64,000 bases of DNA from Dokdonia sp. PRO95 (GCF_000355805.1 NZ_CM001837.1:2540100-2604099), one strand, 5' to 3'; positions 19,483 to 28,442 are shown, counted from the stretch's first letter. Made by a program: numbers and translations. Notes: generated from the sequence alone by a model not told the origin.

Positions 19483-21918
19483 TTATCTAAGTCTTATGAT
19501 ATCGCTGAAGAGTCCGCTGGCAGTAACATCTCCTCCTGCACCTGCACCTTTTACAATTAGCGGCTGCTCTGGGTAGCGTGCCGTGTAAAATAAAACAATA
19601 TTGTCAGACCCTTCAAGGTTGTAAAACGGACTGTCTGCACCTACAGACTGTAAGCCTACACTTGCTTTGCCATTATCCAACTGTGCTACATATTTAAGGC
19701 GTTTTCCTGCTGCTGTAGCATCGGCAACTAGTTTTTCAAAGTGTGCTGCATCTTCTTTAAGTGTTTCAAAGAAGTGAGGAACGTCTGTGCTTTCTAGATT
19801 GTTTTTGGTTAAAAAAGGTGAGTTTACAATATCTTCTAGCTCTAATTCAAGTCCGCTTTCTCTTGCGAGTATAAGAATTTTACGTGCCACATCTACACCA
19901 CTTAAATCAATACGAGGATCTGGCTCTGTGTAGCCTTCTTCTTTGGCTTGTTGTACTACATCATAAAAGCTATCACCGCTTTTAAAGTTATTAAAAACAA
20001 AGTTGAGACTACCAGAAAGTACCGCTTGTACTTTAGTAATACTATCACCAGACGCGATAAGGTTCTGTAAAGTGTCTATTATAGGTAAACCAGCACCTAC
20101 GTTGGTTTCAAACTTAAATGGAGCATTATATTTTCTGCTTAATCGTTTAAGGTTTGCATAGTATTCTTGTTTTCCAGCGGCAGCAATTTTATTACATGCA
20201 ACCACTGCGATGCTATTTCTCAAGTATTCTTCATATGCCATTGCTACGGGTTCATTTGCCGTAATATCTACAAATACTGAGTTGCGCTGGTTGAGAGCGA
20301 TTACGTTTTCGCGAAAGCGAACAATATCTGCCTTCTCACCTTGTGCAAGCGCTTCTTCCCAATTATCTAAATCAATAGCTTGTTCTGAGACGAGCATCTT
20401 GCGACTGTTTGAAAGTCCTAGAACTCTTATATTAAGGTTGAGATGGTCTTTCAGATATTTTTTCTGACTATTAATTTGATCAAGGAGTTTTGCTCCCACA
20501 TTTCCTACACCAGTAATGAAGAGATTAATTTGCTTTCTGTTTCCTTCAAAGAAAACTTCATGCAGGCTGTTAAGCGCTTTTTTTACATCCTTCTCGGCAA
20601 TTACTGCAGAGATATTTTTCTCACTCGCTCCTTGTGCAATGGCCCGTATATTCACGTTGTTTTTACCAAGTGTGGAGAACATTTTACCAGAAATCCCTTG
20701 ATGACTTTTCATAGATTCTCCTACGAGTGCAATAATGGCAAGAGAAGTCTCGACAATCACCGGATCAATCTTACGTAGTGATAGCTCGTAAGCAAACTCT
20801 GTTTCTATTGCTGTTTTTGCACGCAAGGCATCAGCCTCCATCACACCGATACAGATGCTATGTTCGCTAGAAGCCTGTGTAATAAGGATCACATTTATTT
20901 GCTGTAAAGAGAGTACTTCAAAAAGGCGTTTTGAAATTCCAGAAATTCCCACCATTCCTGCGCCTTCCAGAGTGAGTAGTGCAACATCACTTATATGAGA
21001 GATTCCCTTAATAGGGTTTCCATTGCTTCCTTCTTGCTGTCCTATGCGAGTTCCAGCTTCATCTGGAGCCATCGTATTTTTGATATAAATAGGAATGTTT
21101 TTACTAAGCGCAGGCACGATAGTAGGAGGGTAGAGCACCTTTGCTCCAAAATGCGATAACTCCATCGCCTCGTGATATGATATGTCACGTATAGGTTTTG
21201 CCTGTTTTACAAGCTTCGGGTTTGCAGAGAACATCCCACTCACATCTGTCCATATTTCAAGTTGGTCGACTTCCAGCGCAGCTGCAATTATAGCCGCAGT
21301 AAAATCTGAGCCACCACGACCTAGTGTACTTGTTTCTCCCGTAGCAGTACTCGCAATAAATCCTCCTAGAATGGTGATGTTTTGTGACGCTTTCGCGAAA
21401 AATTCCTTGATATTTTCATTAGTGCGATCATACAATACACTGGCTTTGGTATGATTACCATCGGTAATGATAAGTTGTCTACTATCTTTTAATGTGGCTT
21501 CAATCCCTTTATGGTTGAAGGCTGCTGTTATGATACGGCTGCTGGTAAGCTCTCCAAAAGCAGCGAGTTTGTCTAGTGTTTTAGGTGAAAGCTCGTTGAT
21601 TAAAAAAATACCCTTGAGTAAGTCGTCTAAGTGCGACATAAGTGCACTTATATCTGCCATTACTATAGCATCACCTTCGGTAAGTGCTTTTGCAAAAGCC
21701 GTGTGTTTTTGGTGTATTTCTAAAAATACATCCTTATAAGTTTCGTCTTTTTGAGCAGCAAGCGTTCCGGCCTTTAGTAATAAATCTGTAATTCCACCCA
21801 CTGCCGAAACAACAACAGCTACTGGATGTGAAGCTGCTTGATGGTTTACAATAGCGATTACTTTTTCTATGTTTTTAACACTCCCCACAGAAGTGCCTCC
21901 AAATTTTAATATGCGCAT
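19483..21918 (-). CDS. thrA: Bifunctional aspartokinase / homoserine dehydrogenase
   Basis: Catalyses the first and third steps of threonine synthesis. The aspartokinase domain occupies about 1-290 (MRILKFGGTSVGS; GRGGSDFTAAIIA). Two ACT regulatory segments lie at about 310-450 (LEGAGMVGISGI; VGESMKSHQGISGK), and the homoserine dehydrogenase domain runs from about 460 (FITGVGNVGAKLLDQ). I choose ATG at 21918 because homologues begin at the KFGGTS strand; an ATG three codons upstream (21927) is also possible. Two palindrome copies lie inside it: 20305-20318 (RFREN) and 21389-21402 (FFAKAS). Expression is probably set by the leader peptide upstream. Confidence 0.97.
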   Translation of the reverse strand: MRILKFGGTSVGSVKNIEKVIAIVNHQAASHPVAVVVSAVGGITDLLLKAGTLAAQKDETYKDVFLEIHQKHTAFAKALTEGDAIVMADISALMSHLDDLLKGIFLINELSPKTLDKLAAFGELTSSRIITAAFNHKGIEATLKDSRQLIITDGNHTKASVLYDRTNENIKEFFAKASQNITILGGFIASTATGETSTLGRGGSDFTAAIIAAALEVDQLEIWTDVSGMFSANPKLVKQAKPIRDISYHEAMELSHFGAKVLYPPTIVPALSKNIPIYIKNTMAPDEAGTRIGQQEGSNGNPIKGISHISDVALLTLEGAGMVGISGISKRLFEVLSLQQINVILITQASSEHSICIGVMEADALRAKTAIETEFAYELSLRKIDPVIVETSLAIIALVGESMKSHQGISGKMFSTLGKNNVNIRAIAQGASEKNISAVIAEKDVKKALNSLHEVFFEGNRKQINLFITGVGNVGAKLLDQINSQKKYLKDHLNLNIRVLGLSNSRKMLVSEQAIDLDNWEEALAQGEKADIVRFRENVIALNQRNSVFVDITANEPVAMAYEEYLRNSIAVVACNKIAAAGKQEYYANLKRLSRKYNAPFKFETNVGAGLPIIDTLQNLIASGDSITKVQAVLSGSLNFVFNNFKSGDSFYDVVQQAKEEGYTEPDPRIDLSGVDVARKILILARESGLELELEDIVNSPFLTKNNLESTDVPHFFETLKEDAAHFEKLVADATAAGKRLKYVAQLDNGKASVGLQSVGADSPFYNLEGSDNIVLFYTARYPEQPLIVKGAGAGGDVTASGLFSDIIRLR

Positions 21919-21932
21919 AGTATGCAATTTTA

Positions 21933-21954
21933 CATTTTCGCAAAAGCGAAAATG
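21933..21954 (-). promoter_or_regulatory. Hairpin just before thrA
   Basis: CATTTTCGC-TTTT-GCGAAAATG: a perfect 9-bp stem with a 4-nt loop, ending 6 to 15 nt before the thrA start codon. It has no U-run behind it, so it is a poor classical terminator. It could block the thrA start region or act with the leader peptide. It also looks like a stretched version of the dispersed TTTCGCGAAA palindrome. Confidence 0.5.
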
Positions 21955-21994
21955 GTATGAATAAACTAATTAATTTGTGTGTGTGGAAGAGATC

Positions 21995-22008
21995 CTTGCT
22001 CGCGCAAG
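21995..22008 (-). promoter_or_regulatory. Small hairpin in the thr leader
   Basis: CTTGC-GCGA-GCAAG, a 5-bp stem with a stable GNRA tetraloop, 23 nt after the leader-peptide stop codon. A candidate element of the thr leader fold. Confidence 0.4.
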
Positions 22009-22031
22009 TAATAGATAGGTGATATGTACGA

Positions 22032-22109
22032 CTATAACCCCAACGGGGTAATTGTACCAATAGTAATAGTGGTAGTCAAGAAAATCGAAGTGTATTGTGT
22101 TGTTCTCAT
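22032..22109 (-). CDS. Threonine operon leader peptide (thrL-like)
   Basis: A 25-codon reading frame from ATG (22109) to TAG (22032-22034), 113 nt before thrA. It holds nine Thr and four Ile codons, with the run TTTITI (residues 12-17) in the middle. That is the design of the enterobacterial thr leader, in which ribosome stalling at Thr/Ile codons senses charged tRNAs. Its last codons form an ACCCC-GTT-GGGGT hairpin. A well-matched promoter places transcription start about 10 nt before the ATG, as is usual for attenuators. I cannot find a classical U-tailed attenuator after it, so the exact mechanism is open. Confidence 0.75.
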   Translation of the reverse strand: MRTTQYTSIFLTTTITIGTITPLGL

Positions 22110-22125
22110 CTTGTTTCTGATATGT

Positions 22126-22155
22126 TAAATGTAGTACATTTACCTAAGGAGGCAA
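22126..22155 (-). promoter_or_regulatory. Promoter of the thr leader-thrA-thrB operon
   Basis: Minus-strand TTG (plus 22153-22155), 19-nt spacer, TACATTTA (plus 22126-22133), which is 7 of 8 to TAnnTTTG when the two free positions are counted. Predicted transcription start near 22120. Confidence 0.6.
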
Positions 22156-22310
22156 GAAGAAGCTCTTAGTTTTAAGGATATGACAATTCTTGACGTACTT
22201 CTAGCACGATACTGATAATGTGATAATTTGAAGTTTACTTTCGTGAATATTTAATGAATTTTAAAACATTTTTCTTCATAAAGATGGAGAAACTACCTAA
22301 TTATAGCTAA

Positions 22311-23861
22311 ATGAAAATATACAGCGCCAAACAAATTTACGAAGCAGATAAAGCAACCATTGAAAAGGAAGGGATTCCATCTTATAATCTCATGGAACGC
22401 GCCGGTGGTTACGTTTATGAGTGGATGAACCAGCGTTTACAAGGGCAGCCTGTGCCTATAAAAGTATTTTGTGGTATCGGTAACAATGGTGGTGACGCCT
22501 TAGTGATAGCAAGGTTACTTCTTAAAAATGGCTATAATGTAGACACGTATATTGTACACTGTAATGACAAGCGTTCTCCAGACTTTTTAAAAGCCTATGA
22601 TGCTCTAAAGAGCGAAGTAAAAAAATGGCCAGAAATTATTAAAGGAGTAGAAAACTTCCCAGAGATAAGTCCGCAAGATATTGTGGTAGATGGAATCTTT
22701 GGGATAGGGCTTAACAGATGTCCAGATGATTGGGTAAAAGCACTTTTTGTAAAAATAAATGAGTCTAGGGCTTACACACTTTCTATCGATATCCCGTCTG
22801 GGATGTACACAGATAGAGGCGCAGATAAAGATGATGTAATTGTACATGCTACGTTTGTGCTCAGTTTTATGTCACCAAAACTTGCTTTCTTTTTACCAGA
22901 AACAGGCAAGTATATAAATATGTGGGATACTATTGATATAGGTCTAGATCCAGAATTTCTCGCAAAAACTCCTACTGATGTTACGCTAATTTCAAAACCG
23001 GAAATTCAGCAGATGTACAAAGGGAGGTCGCAGTATTCTCACAAGGGAATGTACGGCCATAGCTTAATTATAGGAGGAAGTTTTGGAAAAATGGGTGCTG
23101 TGCAACTTGCTAGTAAAGCTGCTCTTAGAGCGGGTAGTGGTCTTGTGACGGCTTATGTACCGCAAATAGGCGTTCCTATATTACAAACGGCGCTTCCAGA
23201 AGTAATGGTAGAGACCGATAATTATAATGGAAAAGTGTTTGAAGAAATTGATTTTCAAACCGAAGCAAATGCGATTGCAATAGGCCCAGGAATGGGAACC
23301 GATGAGAAAACGGTAAGAGCAATGGAGTCGTTCTTAAAGAAGCAAAAACAACCACTAGTGATAGATGCAGATGCGATTAATATCATTTCAAAACGACCAT
23401 CACTTATGGAGCAAGTACCTCCATTATCTATTTTTACGCCACATCCAGGTGAGCTTGAGCGTTTAATAGGCAAGTGGGATGACGACTTTGATAAGCTAGA
23501 GAAAACAGCAAAATTTGCAAAAAATCATAATGTTATTATCGTAATTAAAGGTGCTCATACGATTACCGTTTATGATATGAATTTATATATAAACACTACT
23601 GGTAACCCTGGATTGTCTACAGCAGGAACAGGAGATGTGCTTACAGGAGTTATCACTGGGCATATAGCACAAGGATATCATCCTATGGAGGCCGCTATGA
23701 TGGGAGTATACTTTCACGGTCTTGCAGCAGATGTTGCTGTAAATCAATACGGTATAGAAGGACTTATAGCAGGTGATGTAACAGAGTTTTTAGGAAGAGC
23801 AGTAATGAGCCTCTTTGAAAAACCAGAGCAAGAAGGAGCACAGGCACCACCACAACAGTAG
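22311..23861 (+). CDS. nnr: Bifunctional NAD(P)H-hydrate epimerase / dehydratase
   Basis: Repairs hydrated NAD(P)H. Of its 516 residues, the N-terminal YjeF_N epimerase domain (about 1-215) has FCGIGNNGGDALVIARLL and VDGIFGIGLNR. The C-terminal ribokinase-like dehydratase domain (about 235-505) has GSFGKMGAVQLASKAALRAGSG, AIGPGMGTDEKT, FTPHPGELERL and AGTGDVLTG with the catalytic D442. The fusion is the normal bacterial form. It is divergent from the thr operon and alone. Confidence 0.97.
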   Translation: MKIYSAKQIYEADKATIEKEGIPSYNLMERAGGYVYEWMNQRLQGQPVPIKVFCGIGNNGGDALVIARLLLKNGYNVDTYIVHCNDKRSPDFLKAYDALKSEVKKWPEIIKGVENFPEISPQDIVVDGIFGIGLNRCPDDWVKALFVKINESRAYTLSIDIPSGMYTDRGADKDDVIVHATFVLSFMSPKLAFFLPETGKYINMWDTIDIGLDPEFLAKTPTDVTLISKPEIQQMYKGRSQYSHKGMYGHSLIIGGSFGKMGAVQLASKAALRAGSGLVTAYVPQIGVPILQTALPEVMVETDNYNGKVFEEIDFQTEANAIAIGPGMGTDEKTVRAMESFLKKQKQPLVIDADAINIISKRPSLMEQVPPLSIFTPHPGELERLIGKWDDDFDKLEKTAKFAKNHNVIIVIKGAHTITVYDMNLYINTTGNPGLSTAGTGDVLTGVITGHIAQGYHPMEAAMMGVYFHGLAADVAVNQYGIEGLIAGDVTEFLGRAVMSLFEKPEQEGAQAPPQQ

Positions 23862-23881
23862 GACATACATCATAAAATAAT

Positions 23882-23913
23882 AAAAGGGATAGCGCACTAG
23901 CGCTATCCCTTTT
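23882..23913. terminator. Bidirectional terminator after nnr
   Basis: A perfect 14-bp stem, AAAAGGGATAGCGC and its complement, with an ACTA loop and T-rich flank. It also serves the converging lipoprotein gene. Confidence 0.9.
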
Positions 23914-23939
23914 ATTATTAAAAGTATACTTACTTTACA

Positions 23940-24500
23940 TTACTCAACAGTAACAGGAAAAGTAACTTGAATATCAGTTTCACCACCAGCATCACTTAAC
24001 GTTCCATCGTTAGGCTTAGTAGGCTCGTGACGTAGGGTAACTGTAAGTGTACCTGTACCAGCAGTTGCTCCGGTAGTAAGTGTCACTACAGTACCAAGTG
24101 GGTTATTATCACTATCAAAGTTACCGTATGCAATCGCTGCATCTACTCCTGCACTTGGAGTATAAAATACTTGGTGCTCATCTGCCTCTTCTTCTACCTC
24201 TTCGGTAATATCTTCTGCTGGGCTTTCTGTTTCGTTAAGAAACTCTACAGTACCATTATAAACAGTGCTTACATCTAAGTTGCCAGAGACTGTAATTGTA
24301 GGTGCGTTAGGACCATCTCCATCAAGATCTTGTGATGTAAGAACGATCGTTTCTGCGCCAGACTGTAGTGTGAGATTTAAGGTTGTTATTACCTCTTCTT
24401 CATTGATTATTTCTGGAATGTCTGCATCGTCATCACTAGAACAAGCTGCAAGGCTAATGGCAGTAAGGGCGATAAGTGTGTAATTTCTAAAGTTTTTCAT
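23940..24500 (-). CDS. Acidic lipoprotein downstream of a TonB receptor
   Basis: 186 residues with a lipobox (SLAACSSDDD, Cys20). The mature part contains LDGDG and the acidic ITEEVEEEADEHQVFY segment (about 100-115), followed by a beta-rich domain. NCBI often labels relatives 'type 1 periplasmic binding fold superfamily' (from memory), a name with little functional content. It is the last gene of a minus-strand group, 37 bp after the TonB receptor gene. The Glu/Asp/His-rich stretch would suit metal binding at the outer membrane (inference). Confidence 0.7.
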   Translation of the reverse strand: MKNFRNYTLIALTAISLAACSSDDDADIPEIINEEEVITTLNLTLQSGAETIVLTSQDLDGDGPNAPTITVSGNLDVSTVYNGTVEFLNETESPAEDITEEVEEEADEHQVFYTPSAGVDAAIAYGNFDSDNNPLGTVVTLTTGATAGTGTLTVTLRHEPTKPNDGTLSDAGGETDIQVTFPVTVE

Positions 24501-24517
24501 TGTTTGTGTGTTGTTAC

Positions 24518-24531
24518 GCTTTCGCGAAAGC
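24518..24531. repeat. GCTTTCGCGAAAGC palindrome, intergenic copy
   Basis: An exact copy lying 6 bp after the stop of the TonB receptor gene and 17 bp before the lipoprotein gene in the same operon. Confidence 0.9.
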
Positions 24532-24537
24532 GTGATT

Positions 24538-26934
24538 TTAATAATTAATTTTAAGTTGTAATAAAAAATTTCTACCTAGATCGTCTGCAAAATAGCGCTG
24601 GCGATTTAAGTACTCCCTGTAAGAGGTGTCAAATAGATTGTTTACCATAAGACCTACGTTAAGATTGCTCTTATCATTTATTACAAAATCAATAGAGCTT
24701 CTAAAGTTGAGAAGATGATACGCATCGGGAGGTGTGCTTATATCTACTAACTCTGTTGTGTTAGTCTCAGGTAGAAAAACGTCAAAGTTTGTGTCAGGAA
24801 ACTCATTTTGACGAAATACATAGTTACTCTCAAGTGACAGCTTCAAGTTATTTACAGACGGCATTGTATACGTAACACTGTTACGCGTACTCGCCGAAGG
24901 CACATTAATTAAAGCTCTGTCAAAGGTTACATCCTTTCCTTTTACTAGTGAAAACTGATTAGAAAATTCAAAACGATCTGTTACTTGAACGTTGTTATCT
25001 ATGTCAAAACCTAACAGTCTAGCTTGTGTCTGTCTATACTCCCATACAGGAAAACTACCTCTTAAGGTCTGCTGTACGCCTGTAGGCTCTATAAGGATAA
25101 AATCCTCTATAAAGTTTGCAAACGGAGCAATAGTAAAACTCCAAGTGTCTGTAGATCTTGTAAAATTTAATGAAATTTTATTTGCGACTTCTTGATTAAA
25201 ACTTAGGTCACCTAGCTCTAGACGGGCAGCACTCTGGTGTAATCCATCAGAAAATAATTCTGATACATTAGGCGAGCGTGATGCTAGTGCATAGTTTAAG
25301 GAAACCGTAGTCGCATCATTTACCTCATAAGAGGCTCCTGCTGTTGCTGAGAAATTATGATACTCAAATTCTGGTTTTACAAATATTTGATTTTCAAATT
25401 CTTCAACAACAAACTGAGCAAAGTTTACATCATATTCCCTGGCTTCCCAGAGGCTAGTGATGTAAAACTTCTTTGCATTGATGCGGTTGTAATCATATCT
25501 TGCTCCTGCTTCTATAGTCCACATTCCAAAGTCTTTAGAACCTAACGCATAGATACCAAAGTCATAACCTTGGTAATCTGGTATTAGTCTCCTCACTCCG
25601 GTAACGGGGTCAGGAAAGTGATCTTGGTACCTTCCAGAAATACCCACCTTTGCGGTAATGGTATTATCTGCCGTGTAGTCAAAATCTATTTTCCCTCCTA
25701 TAGTTTCAAGTTGTAAATCAATAGATGGTCTTAAGTCATCGCTATCGCGACGTATGTCAAACTCTAGTCTGTTATTGCGCTGGTAATCTACCTGAGCACT
25801 TAACTTCCCAAAGTTATCAAAGCGATAAAATGACTTTAGTTTTGCAATCTGATGTTTTACTTCCTGTCTAGGGGCATTAATATCATACGTAAATGGCTCC
25901 ACTACAAAGGGCTCTTGGCTGTTTATAGCAACCGAGAGATCTGCAGCATTACCTACGTGCGATGAGCGTAAAATACCAGATTCTTTGTCAAAAATCGAGT
26001 AGCTAGCCTCTACACCGTAACGATATTTATTAACTCCTATACGTACAGAAAGGTCTCTCTCATACAGAGCTGTGTTACTTAGTACATAATCTGGCGCTTC
26101 AAAATCCCCAAATCGTTTCAAAGTTCCATTTATGCCTCCATACCAGCCGTTATTATATGATTTTATTAAAGAAGTAGTCAGAGAACCTCCACGACCATTG
26201 GTCGCTCCGGTTATAATTGTTCTTCCAAAAAGGGTATCCTTTACAGGTACCTGCTCTGGCTCTATGATAATGGTGCCTCCTATAGCATCACCACCATATT
26301 GCAATCCTGCTGCTCCTTTAATAACTGTGACTTCACCAGCCGCATTTACATCTATATTAGGAGCATGTTCTACACCCCATTCTTGATCTTGCAAGCGCGT
26401 GCCTTCTGTAATAAGTACTACTCTACTAGAGTGTAGTCCCTGTATCACAGGCTTTACAACAGAGTTACCCGTGTTTAATGAGGTAACACCACTTAGATTT
26501 TTAAGCGCATCACCTAGTGATGCTGCGCTGTTATTTTCTAAGATGTTGTGGTCTACCACACTCTCTGTCGCTGTACGGCTTTTACTTTTATGAGCGTGTG
26601 CAACAACCTCTACATCGCCTAGAGACTCTAGGTGATGCTCCATATTAATAGTGCGAGTTGTATTACCGCTTACAGTTACTTTTACAAGTTGTGTCTCACA
26701 CGCAGGATGAGATACCTGTAGTGTATACTGGTCCTCACAAAGATCTGTAATCACATATTTTCCTTGGGCATCTGTTCTCACAGATCGCTCAGAACCTACT
26801 ATAATAATGGTTGCTCCTTCAAGCACTTCATTATCGTGTAAATCTATAATGTATCCAGATAAAGTGTACGAGCACTCTTGTGCTGTAACTGTAATGCTCA
26901 GCAAGGCAATGCTAAGCCATAAATAAAATTTCAT
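24538..26934 (-). CDS. TonB-dependent outer-membrane receptor
   Basis: 798 residues. Signal peptide (about 1-18), a carboxypeptidase-regulatory-like domain (about 20-95, SGYIIDLHDNEVLEGATI), a linker AHAHKSKSRTATES, a plug domain (about 120-220, GDALKNLSGVTSLNTGNSVV...IKGAAGLQYGGDAIGGTI), then a 22-strand-type barrel ending in FLLQLKINY. The His/Lys linker, the acidic lipoprotein after it and the His-rich small protein before it suggest a metal such as zinc or copper, as for ZnuD-like receptors. The substrate is not shown by the sequence. Confidence 0.9.
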   Translation of the reverse strand: MKFYLWLSIALLSITVTAQECSYTLSGYIIDLHDNEVLEGATIIIVGSERSVRTDAQGKYVITDLCEDQYTLQVSHPACETQLVKVTVSGNTTRTINMEHHLESLGDVEVVAHAHKSKSRTATESVVDHNILENNSAASLGDALKNLSGVTSLNTGNSVVKPVIQGLHSSRVVLITEGTRLQDQEWGVEHAPNIDVNAAGEVTVIKGAAGLQYGGDAIGGTIIIEPEQVPVKDTLFGRTIITGATNGRGGSLTTSLIKSYNNGWYGGINGTLKRFGDFEAPDYVLSNTALYERDLSVRIGVNKYRYGVEASYSIFDKESGILRSSHVGNAADLSVAINSQEPFVVEPFTYDINAPRQEVKHQIAKLKSFYRFDNFGKLSAQVDYQRNNRLEFDIRRDSDDLRPSIDLQLETIGGKIDFDYTADNTITAKVGISGRYQDHFPDPVTGVRRLIPDYQGYDFGIYALGSKDFGMWTIEAGARYDYNRINAKKFYITSLWEAREYDVNFAQFVVEEFENQIFVKPEFEYHNFSATAGASYEVNDATTVSLNYALASRSPNVSELFSDGLHQSAARLELGDLSFNQEVANKISLNFTRSTDTWSFTIAPFANFIEDFILIEPTGVQQTLRGSFPVWEYRQTQARLLGFDIDNNVQVTDRFEFSNQFSLVKGKDVTFDRALINVPSASTRNSVTYTMPSVNNLKLSLESNYVFRQNEFPDTNFDVFLPETNTTELVDISTPPDAYHLLNFRSSIDFVINDKSNLNVGLMVNNLFDTSYREYLNRQRYFADDLGRNFLLQLKINY

Positions 26935-26972
26935 AAAATTTGTTTTGCTAATTATTGAATGTTATTCAATGC

Positions 26973-27305
26973 TTAACAAAACGGTGGTCCGCGGTCTGAG
27001 GAACTTAGGACAATGTTTTTGTAAAATGCTTTAGGTAAAACATCTACTTCCTTTAAGTTGGGTAATGTGATTGTTTTATACGCTTTCGCGAAAGCGTAAA
27101 CCCCTACTTTAACAATATGAAGATCTCCTAAATCACAATCAAGGTTCTTCTCGTGTACGTGAGTTTTATTACCAAATGAACAGGTGTCGTAATGTGTATG
27201 ATTTTCTGTACTATGAATGAAAGAAACAATTGCAGGCAGCATAAATGCAAACATTACTAGTAATGCAGCTGCGCGATAAAAAGTATGTAATTTATGTTCT
27301 TTCAA
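26973..27305 (-). CDS. Small His/Cys-rich exported protein
   Basis: 110 residues with a hydrophobic N-terminal segment (about 10-31) that is a signal anchor or signal peptide. After it comes HSTENHTHYDTC, then KTHVHEKNLDCD and LHI, with six or more His and two Cys in about 35 residues, a likely metal-binding stretch. It ends in SDRGPPFC, an ending I recall from small flavobacterial proteins next to TonB receptors. It sits 38 bp before the TonB receptor. An exact palindrome copy (27082-27095) encodes YAFAKAY. Confidence 0.65.
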   Translation of the reverse strand: MKEHKLHTFYRAAALLVMFAFMLPAIVSFIHSTENHTHYDTCSFGNKTHVHEKNLDCDLGDLHIVKVGVYAFAKAYKTITLPNLKEVDVLPKAFYKNIVLSSSDRGPPFC

Positions 27306-27308
27306 AAT

Positions 27309-27818
27309 CTACTTTGAGAATATAAAGCCTAATCCCATTCTTGAAACCATTTTTGTAGCAAAAGCCTTAAAGAATGTATACTGACCAAATAACCAACCAA
27401 ATATCACTAAAAGCACTTGATAAATAGGAAAAATTAACAAGATTCTAACAGGCCAATAGATCCATCCGCTAGTGACATCTTTTCCTAAGCCTATCAAATC
27501 CATTAACGGATTTGATAACCGGCCTGCTGTTGAGCCAGTTACAGCAAAAGCTAGAAAAATTGCAATAAGTTCCCAGCGATATGTTACTCCCCATCTAGAA
27601 TAGAGTTTTTTAAATAGCCAAAGCGTTATCCAAACAATAAGGAAAGCAATGGGCAGACTGAGTAAAATAGTTGCTACGGGTACAGAAGTGTCATATGCCG
27701 GCACATAAATAGCTCGAGCAATTAAATATGCCGAAAAAAGAGCAGCTATCAAACCGAGAATAATATGTATAAATTGCCAGTTTTGAGTGATTTCCCAGCG
27801 TTTTTTAAAGTCTTTCAT
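27309..27818 (-). CDS. DUF6787-like membrane protein
   Basis: 169 residues with about four membrane helices (about 15-37, 45-70, 80-100, 125-150). The motifs KKRWEITQNWQFIHI at the start and YWPVRILLIFPIYQVLLVIFGWLFGQ near the end match what I remember of the DUF6787 family, whose function is unknown. It is spaced 3 bp from the His-rich gene and 18 bp from the preceding lipoprotein gene, which supports a single transcript. Confidence 0.65.
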   Translation of the reverse strand: MKDFKKRWEITQNWQFIHIILGLIAALFSAYLIARAIYVPAYDTSVPVATILLSLPIAFLIVWITLWLFKKLYSRWGVTYRWELIAIFLAFAVTGSTAGRLSNPLMDLIGLGKDVTSGWIYWPVRILLIFPIYQVLLVIFGWLFGQYTFFKAFATKMVSRMGLGFIFSK

Positions 27819-27836
27819 AACGCTGCAAAAATACGA

Positions 27837-28244
27837 TTATCGTAGTTTCTGATTGTTGCGTTCTTGAAAAAATTCGAACCAATTATATAATAGATAATTA
27901 ACTTCATACCCATAATCGGTATTTGAATTATAATCTATGCGCTGGATATATAGATTGGGGTCGTACTGTGTTAGGTTATTTACTCTATTATTATATTCAG
28001 TAACATAAAATCTATTTTTGTTTTCTAAGAAAAACTGACCATAAAACCCTCTAGGACGTTGTGTAACGAGCCATGTATTAAAACCAGGTTCAATGATAAT
28101 AATTTCATATTCGAGACTGTCATTTGCAATTCGTATTGTATCTGATGCATTATCTGCAGTATTGCCTATATCTTTTGTTCCACTTGTGGTTGCACAACCT
28201 ATTATGGTTGCGGTAAGAATTGCTAAGTAAATTATCTTTTTCAT
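27837..28244 (-). CDS. DUF6146-like lipoprotein
   Basis: 135 residues with a lipobox (ATIIGCATT, Cys17). The mature domain has EPGFNTWLVTQRPRGFYGQFFLENKN and ends in IDYNSNTDYGYEVNYLLYNWF, which I recognise as the DUF6146 pattern common in Flavobacteriia. Function unknown. It is the first gene of the five-gene minus-strand group that includes the TonB receptor. Confidence 0.7.
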   Translation of the reverse strand: MKKIIYLAILTATIIGCATTSGTKDIGNTADNASDTIRIANDSLEYEIIIIEPGFNTWLVTQRPRGFYGQFFLENKNRFYVTEYNNRVNNLTQYDPNLYIQRIDYNSNTDYGYEVNYLLYNWFEFFQERNNQKLR

Positions 28245-28390
28245 ATTCTTAAAGTTAAGGGTTTTACCTTGGATAGATATCTATTTTATCGAAGTGTTAA
28301 CTATAATCGGTATGCATTATAAACTTACAGAGAAGAAATTTTTATTTAAACCTATAATGAGCAAGTGATACCTCTCACTGAGTAAACAAA

Positions 28391-28419
28391 AAAAAGAGTG
28401 CCTAAAAGGCACTCTTTTT
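28391..28419 (-). terminator. Terminator of the DUF937 gene
   Basis: A 12-bp stem (AAAAAGAGTGCC and its complement) with a TAAAA loop and A/T tails on both sides. Confidence 0.88.
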
Positions 28420-28442
28420 ATAGGAATATATGGTTCAATAAA

